Program-made: the position numbers and the translations under genes
Notes under the pieces: model-generated
Database searches by the model: none
What the model was told of the DNA's origin: nothing
Seen by the model: only the letters and a program-made list of their open reading frames with translations
Source of the DNA: Treponema sp.
GTDB lineage: Bacteria; Spirochaetota; Spirochaetia; Treponematales; Breznakiellaceae
Assembly: GCA_031272575.1 (NCBI GenBank)
Contig: JAISTO010000013.1
Location: 1-5,957 of the forward strand
Direction of reading: 5' to 3'
Length of the DNA stretch: 5,957 nucleotides
Part shown: in pieces, positions 1 through 4,326 of the stretch
Position numbering within the stretch: position 1 is the stretch's first letter
Layout of the letters: the number at the start of each line of letters is the position of its first letter

Positions 1-59
1 ACACGAATTTACACGAATATTACTCTTAATAAAATTCGCGTTCATTAGCATAATTCGCG
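1..59. repeat. Degenerate ATTCGCG/ACACGAAT intergenic repeat
   Basis: An AT-rich stretch is built from short related units. ACACGAAT occurs at 1-8 and again at 11-18, a 10-bp period. AATTCGCG occurs at 33-40 and again at 52-59, with the related ATTAGCAT at 44-51 between them. The reverse complement of the first pair (AAATTCGTGT-like) resembles the second pair, so the whole is a loose inverted arrangement around an AT-rich centre at 21-32. It is cut by the window edge, so its full length is unknown. There is no coding potential. Its role is unknown; it could be a dispersed intergenic repeat. Confidence 0.5.
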
Positions 60-91
60 GTTAAATTCTTAAAATCCTGTTTCTTCAGAGT

Positions 92-120
92 GGGCTAAAG
101 ATATGGGACAAGTTTAGCCC
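92..120. other. Inverted repeat upstream of the tRNA-Glu promoter
   Basis: GGGCTAAA at 92-99 is the exact reverse complement of TTTAGCCC at 113-120, separated by 13 nt. No T-run follows on either strand, so it is not a standard intrinsic terminator. It ends 21 nt before the -35 box of the promoter at 142-170. It could be a factor-binding site or the remains of a terminator for a gene left of the window. The rest of 1-192 holds no gene that I can see. Confidence 0.4.
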
Positions 121-141
121 CAAAGGGTGGGATACCCCTAC

Positions 142-170
142 TTGACAAAAAATTTGTGCATCTATATACT
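142..170 (+). promoter_or_regulatory. Sigma-70 promoter for tRNA-Glu and thyX
   Basis: A perfect -35 box TTGACA (142-147) is followed after exactly 17 bp by TATACT (165-170), a 5/6 match to the -10 consensus. A second TATACT lies immediately after (171-176), but its spacing of 23 bp is too long. Transcription would begin near 177, leaving a leader of about 15 nt before the tRNA. The block CCCCTACTTGACAAAAAA (135-152) recurs exactly at the promoter ahead of rpsF. Confidence 0.85.
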
Positions 171-192
171 TATACTAAAGTTATGCATCCGT

Positions 193-264
193 GGCCCCTT
201 CGTCTATCGGTTAGGACATGAGATTCTCAATCTTAAAAGAGGAGTTCGATTCTCCTAGGGGCCG
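193..264 (+). tRNA. tRNA-Glu (anticodon CTC)
   Basis: The cloverleaf folds cleanly. The acceptor stem pairs GGCCCCT (193-199) with AGGGGCC (257-263), with discriminator G264. The D-stem pairs GTCT (202-205) with GGAC (214-217). The anticodon stem pairs TGAGA (219-223) with TCTTA (231-235) around loop TTCTCAA, giving anticodon CTC at 226-228, which reads GAG. The T-stem pairs AGGAG (240-244) with CTCCT (252-256) around loop TTCGATT. The variable loop is short (AAAG). The 3' CCA is not encoded, so it must be added after processing. The gene lies just downstream of a strong promoter and only 24 nt before thyX with no terminator between, which suggests co-transcription and release by tRNA-processing nucleases. 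Confidence 0.96.
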
Positions 265-288
265 TATCTATCAATCTAAAGGAAAAAC

Positions 289-1137
289 ATGGCGCATTGC
301 GTGGTACCGGAGGCCGAGGCGCTTCTGGACAAAGAGTTTCCCGTGCTCGACAAGGGCTTTGTCAGGCTGGTGGATTACCTGGGCGGGGACGAGCGGGTCG
401 TGCAGGCCGCGCGGGTTTCTTACGGGGAGGGGACGAAAAGTTACCGCGAGGACGCGGCGCTGATCGACTACCTGTTGCGGCACCAGCACACGAGCCCCTT
501 CGAGCAGGTGCAACTTACCTTTCATGTCAAACTGCCCATCTTCGTGGCGCGGCAGTGGATCCGGCATCGCACCGCGCGGGTCAACGAGATATCCGGCCGC
601 TACTCCCTCATGAAGGACGACTGCTACGTCCCGGCCCTGGGAGATATTGCGCCGCAGTCGGCCGACAACAAGCAGGGCCGCGCGGATGAGGCGCTCGCGC
701 CGGACGAGGCGGCGCGGGTGCGCGAGGCCTTCGCGGCCGGGCAGGAGCGCGCGTACCAGGACTATGCCGCGCTCGTGGAGCGCGGTCTCGCGCGCGAACT
801 GGCCCGTATCAACCTGCCGCTCTCGCTCTACACCGAGTGGTACTGGCAGATTGATCTGCACAACCTCTTTCACTTTCTCTGCCTGCGTCTCGACTCTCAC
901 GCGCAGAAAGAGATACGCCTCTACGCGGAAGTCCTGCTCGCTATCGCGAAGGCGGTAGCGCCGCGGTGCTGCGAGTCCTTCGAGCGGCACCTCCTCGGGG
1001 CCGTGCGCTTTTCGCGGGAGGAGTTTGCGGAACTGCGGCGCCGCCTCGCGGGCGGGGCCGGGGACGAGGGCTGTCTGCTTTCGGGTAAGGCACTGGACAG
1101 ATTCACGGAAAAAATGCATACTGGTATACAGAGGTAA
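289..1137 (+). CDS. thyX: Flavin-dependent thymidylate synthase ThyX
   Basis: ThyX converts dUMP to dTMP using methylene-tetrahydrofolate as carbon donor, FAD as hydride carrier and NADPH as reductant. It is a cytosolic homotetramer that replaces ThyA where that enzyme is absent. The diagnostic RHR-x7-S motif is R92-H93-R94 to S102, in the context RHRTARVNEISGRYS. It is preceded by HTSPFEQVQLTFHVKLPIF (residues 67-85). The C-terminal core has the conserved NLFHFLCLR segment (192-200) and AQKEIR (205-210). The core ends near residue 235, and a 45-50 residue charged C-terminal extension brings the length to 282 aa, longer than the usual 215-250. The start ATG at 289 is chosen because AAAGGA (278-283) sits 5 nt upstream and the N-terminus aligns with the family. 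Expression is probably from the promoter ahead of the tRNA. The next gene starts 2 nt after the stop. Confidence 0.95.
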   Translation: MAHCVVPEAEALLDKEFPVLDKGFVRLVDYLGGDERVVQAARVSYGEGTKSYREDAALIDYLLRHQHTSPFEQVQLTFHVKLPIFVARQWIRHRTARVNEISGRYSLMKDDCYVPALGDIAPQSADNKQGRADEALAPDEAARVREAFAAGQERAYQDYAALVERGLARELARINLPLSLYTEWYWQIDLHNLFHFLCLRLDSHAQKEIRLYAEVLLAIAKAVAPRCCESFERHLLGAVRFSREEFAELRRRLAGGAGDEGCLLSGKALDRFTEKMHTGIQR

Positions 1138-1139
1138 TT

Positions 1140-2060
1140 ATGACAGGACCAATTCTGGTAGTGCTCGCCGCCGGCATGGGAAGCCGGTACGGCGGCCTTA
1201 AACAAATGGACAAACTGGGCAGTTCGGGCGAGACCCTGCTCGACTACTCGGTGTTTGACGCGCGGCGCGCGGGCTTCGAAAAAGTCGTCTTCATTATACG
1301 CGAGTACATGAAGGACGACTTCTTGTCGCAGGTAACGGATCGCATGAAGGGCCTGCGCTTCGACCTGGCGTTTCAGGAACTTGACCGGCTCGTGCCGCCG
1401 GATGTTTTCGCGGCCTTCGAGCAGGCAGGCCGCACGAAGCCCTGGGGCACCGCGCACGCGCTGCTCTGCGCGGCGGACTTCATCGACGCGCCCTTCTGCG
1501 TCATCAACTCGGACGACTTCTACTCGCGCGAGGCCTTTGCCGCAATGGGCCCCTTTTTGCAAAAGCAGCCGGTCAGCGAAGGCGCCATCGTCCCCTACGC
1601 GCTCGAAAAAACGCTGTCCCCGCTGGGCACCGTTACCCGCGGCATCTGCGGCATCGAGGGGGATCGCCTCGTGTCGGTCGAGGAACTCCTCAACATCGAA
1701 AAAAAGGACGGCGCGATCTTCAACACGGAGCCTGACGGGTCAAAGAGGCCCCTCGCGCCTGACACGCCGGTGTCCATGAACTTCTGGGGTTTCCCCCAGC
1801 GCATCCTCGCGGACTTCCGCGCGTACTTCAACGACTTCATCGCGGAGGCGGCCGGGGACCCGGCAAAGAACCTCAAGGCCGAATGCTACATCCCCCGCGC
1901 GGCAGATCACTTTATCCGCTCCGGGGCCATCACCATACGGTCGCTTCCGGCAAAGGCCGACTGGTTCGGTGTCACCTACAAAGAGGACAAGGGCACCGCC
2001 ATTGCCCGCCTCCGCGCGCTGGTCGACGCGGGCGTGTACCCCGAGCGGCTCTGGGGATAG
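1140..2060 (+). CDS. GT-A fold nucleotidyltransferase, substrate unknown
   Basis: This 306-residue protein belongs to the NTP_transferase (sugar-phosphate nucleotidyltransferase) superfamily. The N-terminal nucleotide-binding loop is LAAGMGSRYGGLKQ (residues 9-22), close to the G-x-G-x-R-x(4)-K signature. PWGTAHALL (101-109) matches the nucleotide-base binding segment, and VINSDDFY (121-128) carries the acidic pair expected to bind the catalytic metal. A C-terminal WFGVTYKEDK segment (275-284) is typical of the uncharacterised subfamily that is annotated only as 'nucleotidyltransferase' in many bacteria. There are no membrane segments or signal peptide, so it should be cytosolic. The substrate (sugar-1-phosphate, phosphocholine or other) cannot be told from sequence. 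ATG 1140 has AGAGG (1130-1134) 5 nt upstream and lies 2 nt after the thyX stop, implying translational coupling. Confidence 0.88.
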   Translation: MTGPILVVLAAGMGSRYGGLKQMDKLGSSGETLLDYSVFDARRAGFEKVVFIIREYMKDDFLSQVTDRMKGLRFDLAFQELDRLVPPDVFAAFEQAGRTKPWGTAHALLCAADFIDAPFCVINSDDFYSREAFAAMGPFLQKQPVSEGAIVPYALEKTLSPLGTVTRGICGIEGDRLVSVEELLNIEKKDGAIFNTEPDGSKRPLAPDTPVSMNFWGFPQRILADFRAYFNDFIAEAAGDPAKNLKAECYIPRAADHFIRSGAITIRSLPAKADWFGVTYKEDKGTAIARLRALVDAGVYPERLWG

Positions 2061-2067
2061 GAGTTCG

Positions 2068-2092
2068 CGGCCCTACTTGCGGCCCCTACTTG
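2068..2092. repeat. Tandem 12/13-bp duplication over the rpsF promoter
   Basis: CGGCCCTACTTG (2068-2079) is followed directly by CGGCCCCTACTTG (2080-2092). The second copy runs into the -35 box TTGACA. The first copy carries only the start of a -35 hexamer (TTGCGG). This looks like a local duplication of the -35 upstream flank. Its effect is unknown. Confidence 0.6.
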
Positions 2093-2118
2093 ACAAAAAA
2101 ACCCCGAATCAGCATACT
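2090..2118 (+). promoter_or_regulatory. Sigma-70 promoter for the rpsF-ssb-rpsR-rplI operon
   Basis: The -35 box TTGACA (2090-2095) is perfect. After 17 bp comes CATACT (2113-2118), a 4/6 match to the -10 consensus. The expected start near 2125 gives an untranslated leader of about 100 nt. Eighteen bases, CCCCTACTTGACAAAAAA (2083-2100), are identical to those at the tRNA-Glu promoter and have the same offset to the -10 box. This supports it as a real promoter, and the two may be regulated together. Confidence 0.75.
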
Positions 2119-2155
2119 ACACTCACCGCTCCTTGTGGGGCGGCTATTCCTCTTT

Positions 2156-2202
2156 GCCTGCCGGAGTGAAAGGCAGGCCTGCGCGGGGGTTTTCCTTCGC
2201 GC
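2156..2202 (+). promoter_or_regulatory. Two-hairpin leader of rpsF, candidate S6:S18 autoregulatory site
   Basis: Hairpin 1 pairs GCCTGCC (2156-2162) with GGCAGGC (2172-2178) around a 9-nt loop GGAGTGAAA. Hairpin 2 pairs GCGCGGGGG (2181-2189) with CCTTCGCGC (2194-2202) around TTTT, a 9-bp stem that includes two G-U pairs. The Shine-Dalgarno AAGGAGG (2215-2221) is 12 nt beyond. In several bacteria the S6:S18 protein pair represses its own operon by binding a leader hairpin with an exposed CCG. Hairpin 1 contains CCG at 2161-2163, but I cannot show that it matches that motif. Hairpin 2 lacks a following T-run of terminator type. Confidence 0.45.
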
Positions 2203-2225
2203 ATGAAAGTCCGTAAGGAGGACCA

Positions 2226-2519
2226 ATGCGTCAGTACGAACTGACGGTCATCTTCCCTATCGAAGATGACCTGCAAAAGGCGGGCCGGGAGCAACTTTTG
2301 AGCGATCTCGGCGCGAACGGGGCCGAGATCATCAAGACCGACGAAAAAGGCGATCGGGATCTGGCCTACGAAATCAAGAAGAGGCGGCGCGGCAAGTACG
2401 TGCTCTTCACCATCAAGACCGAGCAGGAGTCGCTCAAAACCTTCGACCGGCTCTTCAAACTCAACGCGAACCTGCTCAAATACCTGTTTGTGCGGGTAGA
2501 GGAGCCAAAACATGGCTGA
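2226..2519 (+). CDS. rpsF: Small-subunit ribosomal protein bS6
   Basis: bS6 is a 30S platform protein that binds 16S rRNA as a heterodimer with bS18, which is encoded two genes downstream. The 97-residue product has the ferredoxin-like S6 fold. Strand 1 is MRQYELTVIFPIEDD, followed by a helix with the typical LGANGAEIIKTDEKGDRDLAYEIKK region (about residues 28-52), including the family's R/L-A-Y-x-I-x-K segment. The C-terminal part LKTFDRLFKLNANLLKYLFVR (about 70-90) matches the end of S6. Length is close to the usual 95-135 with no glutamate tail. ATG 2226 follows a near-perfect Shine-Dalgarno AAGGAGG (2215-2221) at 4 nt. The stop overlaps the ssb start by 8 nt (2512-2519), implying translational coupling. 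Confidence 0.95.
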   Translation: MRQYELTVIFPIEDDLQKAGREQLLSDLGANGAEIIKTDEKGDRDLAYEIKKRRRGKYVLFTIKTEQESLKTFDRLFKLNANLLKYLFVRVEEPKHG

Positions 2520-3021
2520 TATCAATCATGTAGTGCTCGTGGGGCGGCTCACGCGGGACGCGGAGTTGAAGTACACGGCAGGCGGGCAGGGGGTTAGCAA
2601 GTTTTCCCTTGCCATCAATCGGCGCAAGAAAAACGGCGATGTCTGGGAGGACGAGCCGAACTTTTTCGACATCGTGCTCTGGGGCAGGCAGGCCGAGGCC
2701 CTGAGTCAGTATCTCCAAAAGGGGAAGACGGTGGGCATCGAGGGGGAGTTGCGCCAGGATCGCTGGCAACAGGATGGCCAGAACCGCTCGAAGGTCGAAA
2801 TTGTGGCGAACAATGTCCAACTTCTCGGAGGCGGGCAGGGCGGCGGCCAGGGGGCAGCCTCGGGCGGCGGCTACAGCGGCCCCTACCGCGGAGGCGGCGC
2901 GCAGGGGGGCGGCGCGTACGGCCCCGCGCCTCAAGGGCCCGTACCACAGGGGCCCGCGCCCCAGGGCGGCGCCCCGGAAGGGGCAGGCGAAGATTCCTTC
3001 GCCGACGATATTCCTTTTTAG
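2512..3021 (+). CDS. ssb: Single-stranded DNA-binding protein SSB
   Basis: SSB coats single-stranded DNA during replication, recombination and repair and recruits partners through its acidic C-terminal tip. The 169-residue protein begins with the OB-fold: MADINHVVLVGRLTRDAELKY, then FSLAINRR (31-38) and NFFDIVLWGRQAEALSQYLQKG (50-71). GIEGELRQDRW (75-85) and VEIVANNVQLL (95-105) complete it at about residue 106. Residues 107-155 are a disordered Gly-rich linker. It turns into Pro-Gln-Gly repeats (PAPQGPVPQGPAPQGG, 138-153). The tip reads DSFADDIPF, matching the conserved DDIPF end that binds other repair proteins. The start ATG 2512 overlaps the rpsF stop and has AGAGGAG (2498-2504) upstream. 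Position between rpsF and rpsR is the widespread bacterial order. Confidence 0.96.
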   Translation: MADINHVVLVGRLTRDAELKYTAGGQGVSKFSLAINRRKKNGDVWEDEPNFFDIVLWGRQAEALSQYLQKGKTVGIEGELRQDRWQQDGQNRSKVEIVANNVQLLGGGQGGGQGAASGGGYSGPYRGGGAQGGGAYGPAPQGPVPQGPAPQGGAPEGAGEDSFADDIPF

Positions 3022-3036
3022 GCACAGGAGCACAGA

Positions 3037-3522
3037 ATGGCTGAAGAACGAATCGAAACCAACGACAGGCCGCCCGCGCCGGAGCGCACGCGGCCCGAAC
3101 ACGAAGGCCGCACGGACGCGGCAGAGGGGCGCGAAGGGCGCGTCGACGCGGGCGAGGGGCGCACCGAGACGCGCGAGCAGCCGGTCCGCGAGGGCCGCTA
3201 TGGCCAGCGGGGCCCAAGCCGCTACGGGCAGCGGGGGCCTTACCGCCCGGATCGGGGCGGCGATCGCGACAACCGCGACGGGGAAGGCGGCCGGCCCGGC
3301 AAGGGCGGCAAAGTCTTCTTCAAAAAGAAGGTATGCAGGTTCTGTACGCAGAAACTCAAAATTGACTACAAAGAGCCTGACTCGCTGCGGCGTTTCATCA
3401 CCGAACGGGGGAAAATTCTCCCGCGGCGCATCACCGGCACCTGCGCGAAGCATCAGCGGGCGCTGGCGGCGGCGATCAAACGGGCGCGTATCCTCGCGCT
3501 GCTCCCCTTTGTGGCAGAGTAG
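3037..3522 (+). CDS. rpsR: Ribosomal protein bS18 with long N-terminal extension
   Basis: bS18 pairs with bS6 on the 30S platform. The true S18 domain is residues 92-161: KVFFKKKVCRFC, then IDYKEPDSLRRFITERGKILPRR and ITGTCAKHQRALAAAIKRARILALLPF. It keeps four potential zinc ligands, C100, C103, C136 and H139, so it is the metal-binding (C+) type. Residues 1-91 are an unusual extension rich in Arg, Glu, Gly and Asp, with a repeated RYGQRGP element (54-60 and 62-68). It is probably disordered. Typical S18 is 70-100 aa. The extension appears real: ATG 3037 has AGGAG (3026-3030) 6 nt upstream, and I find no in-frame ATG or GTG between residues 2 and 99. It lies 15 nt after ssb; its stop overlaps the Shine-Dalgarno of rplI. 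Confidence 0.93.
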   Translation: MAEERIETNDRPPAPERTRPEHEGRTDAAEGREGRVDAGEGRTETREQPVREGRYGQRGPSRYGQRGPYRPDRGGDRDNRDGEGGRPGKGGKVFFKKKVCRFCTQKLKIDYKEPDSLRRFITERGKILPRRITGTCAKHQRALAAAIKRARILALLPFVAE

Positions 3523-3531
3523 GAGGCAGGC

Positions 3532-4173
3532 ATGAAAGTCATCCTGAATAAAGACCTGTCCCCCCTCGGCGAAGAGGGGGATGTCAAAGAGGTCGCGAAG
3601 GGCTATGCCCGCAACTACCTGTTCCCGCGGGATATCGCGGTCCCCTACAACGAGCGCACGGCGAAACTTTTCGAGGCCCGCCGCGAGGCAATCGAGGCGC
3701 GCAAAGCGCAGAAGCGGCTTGACGCGTCCAGCCTGAAAGACCGCATCGAGGCGCTCAATGTCCTGGTGAGTATGCCCGCGGGCGCGAACGGCAAACTGTA
3801 CGGCGCGGTCACCGCTCAGACGATTGCGGATGAGTTGGGCAAACGCGGCTTCTCTATCGAGCGCAAGCGCATAGAGTTGCCCGGCAACAGTTTCAAGAAC
3901 GTGGGCAAGTACAAGGTGACGGTCAAACTCTACGAGAACTCCGTCGCCGAACTGCCCATATTGGTCACCGCGCAGGAACTGAAGGTCGAATCGCGGCCCT
4001 CCCCGGCGGTGCGCAGCGCCCGTCACAGCCCGGCCGCCCCCCCGCAGGACGCGGCACAGACGCCGCCGGCGTCTGTGCCGGCGGAGCCGGCTGCCGAGGC
4101 AACCCCCGCGGCAGAAGCCGCGCCGGCAGAGCCCGCGGCCGAGGCAAGCCCCGCGGCAGAGCCTTATCAGTGA
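3532..4173 (+). CDS. rplI: Ribosomal protein bL9 with Ala/Pro/Glu-rich C-terminal tail
   Basis: bL9 is an elongated 50S protein near the L1 stalk that helps keep reading frame. The N-terminal rRNA-binding domain is MKVILNKDLSPLGEEGDVKEVAKGYARNYLFP (residues 1-32), with the family's GYARNYL-P signature. A long connecting helix (about 41-75) leads to the C-terminal domain with MPAGANGKLYGAVT (81-94), IADELGKRGFSIERKRIELPG (98-118) and VTVKLYENSVAELPILVTAQ (129-148). That completes the usual 148 residues. Residues 149-213 are an added low-complexity tail. Its last 31 residues are two copies of PAEPAAEA(T/S)PAAE. The tail also encodes a 29-nt palindrome. The stop TGA lies inside a dispersed GTGACCCC-type hairpin repeat. 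ATG 3532 has AGGAGG (3521-3526) 5 nt upstream, overlapping the rpsR stop. Treponemal L9 proteins, as I recall, also carry tails. Confidence 0.95.
   Translation: MKVILNKDLSPLGEEGDVKEVAKGYARNYLFPRDIAVPYNERTAKLFEARREAIEARKAQKRLDASSLKDRIEALNVLVSMPAGANGKLYGAVTAQTIADELGKRGFSIERKRIELPGNSFKNVGKYKVTVKLYENSVAELPILVTAQELKVESRPSPAVRSARHSPAAPPQDAAQTPPASVPAEPAAEATPAAEAAPAEPAAEASPAAEPYQ
4052..4080. repeat. 29-nt near-perfect palindrome inside the rplI tail
   Basis: CGGCACAGACGCCG (4052-4065) is the exact reverse complement of CGGCGTCTGTGCCG (4067-4080), with one central base. It encodes roughly residues 174-183 of L9, outside the conserved fold. As RNA it would form a very stable stem, though the one-base centre forces the innermost pairs to open as a loop. 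It is not followed by a T-run. Confidence 0.8.
4078..4167 (+). repeat. 45-bp tandem duplication in the rplI 3' end
   Basis: Two 45-bp units (4078-4122 and 4123-4167) encode PAEPAAEA followed by T or S and PAAE. A 23-base stretch inside them (4093-4115 and 4138-4160) differs at one base. The 15-codon unit keeps the reading frame, so the L9 tail can lengthen or shrink by whole units without harm to the ribosomal fold. Confidence 0.8.
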
Positions 4174-4298
4174 CCCCCCTCTCCCCCCAGAGGGGGATTA
4201 TTACCGCATCCTCCCCTCTGGGGAGGATGACATCTTTCGTGCCCCCCCTACCCCCCCAGAGGGGGGGGAGGGCCGCATCCCCCCTGCGGGGGGGGGGG
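4170..4298. repeat. Composite C-run/G-run hairpin repeats between rplI and lysA
   Basis: Two related units lie in tandem. Unit one starts GTGACCCC at 4170, includes CCCCCTCT (4175-4182) paired with AGAGGGGG (4189-4196), and continues to CATCCTCCCC (4207-4216) paired with GGGGAGGATG (4220-4229) around TCT. Unit two starts GTGCCCC at 4239, includes C7-AGA-G8 (4251-4268), and continues through CCGCATCC (4273-4280) to C6-TGC-G11 (4279-4298). The same GTGACCCC...AGA...GGGG core recurs after lysA. Unit one contains the rplI stop codon. No T-runs follow, so these are not standard terminators; they may act as RNA stability or attenuation elements, or be a palindromic mobile repeat. No promoter for lysA is visible here. 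Confidence 0.75.
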
Positions 4299-4318
4299 AG
4301 GGACGCCAGGGGTGGAGG
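4288..4318 (+). promoter_or_regulatory. G-rich lysA leader with Shine-Dalgarno
   Basis: Eleven Gs (4288-4298), GGG (4300-4302), GGGG (4309-4312) and the Shine-Dalgarno GGAGG (4314-4318) follow one another. The runs meet the simple pattern for a G-quadruplex. GGAGG is 8 nt before ATG 4327 and decides that start. Folding of the G-runs, or their pairing with the upstream C-runs, could hide the ribosome site. This is inference. Confidence 0.5.
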
Positions 4319-4326
4319 TTTTTGGC

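Noticed and set aside
171..176. Second TATACT as the -10 box of the tRNA promoter
   Set aside because: Spacing to the -35 box would be 23 bp; the copy at 165-170 has 17 bp.
271..1119. 282-codon minus-strand open frame opposite thyX
   Set aside because: It is a mirror of the thyX codons, without a ribosome site or recognisable domain.
2120..2168. Alternative leader pairing CACTC/GAGTG with CGGC/GCCG
   Set aside because: CACTC (2120-2124) would lie before the expected transcript start, and the short helices compete with the stronger hairpin at 2156-2178.
2476..4026. 516-codon open frame on the minus strand across rpsF-ssb-rpsR-rplI
   Set aside because: It is fully antisense to four well-supported genes, has Ala/Arg/Pro-rich shadow composition typical of GC-rich DNA, and matches no family I recognise.
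4207..4229. Intrinsic terminator between rplI and lysA
   Set aside because: The 10-bp stem is strong, but the following bases lack a T-run, so only a general hairpin repeat is called.
4312..4326. Upstream GTG start for lysA
   Set aside because: It overlaps the GGAGG ribosome site, adds five residues with no family support, and ATG 4327 has ideal spacing.
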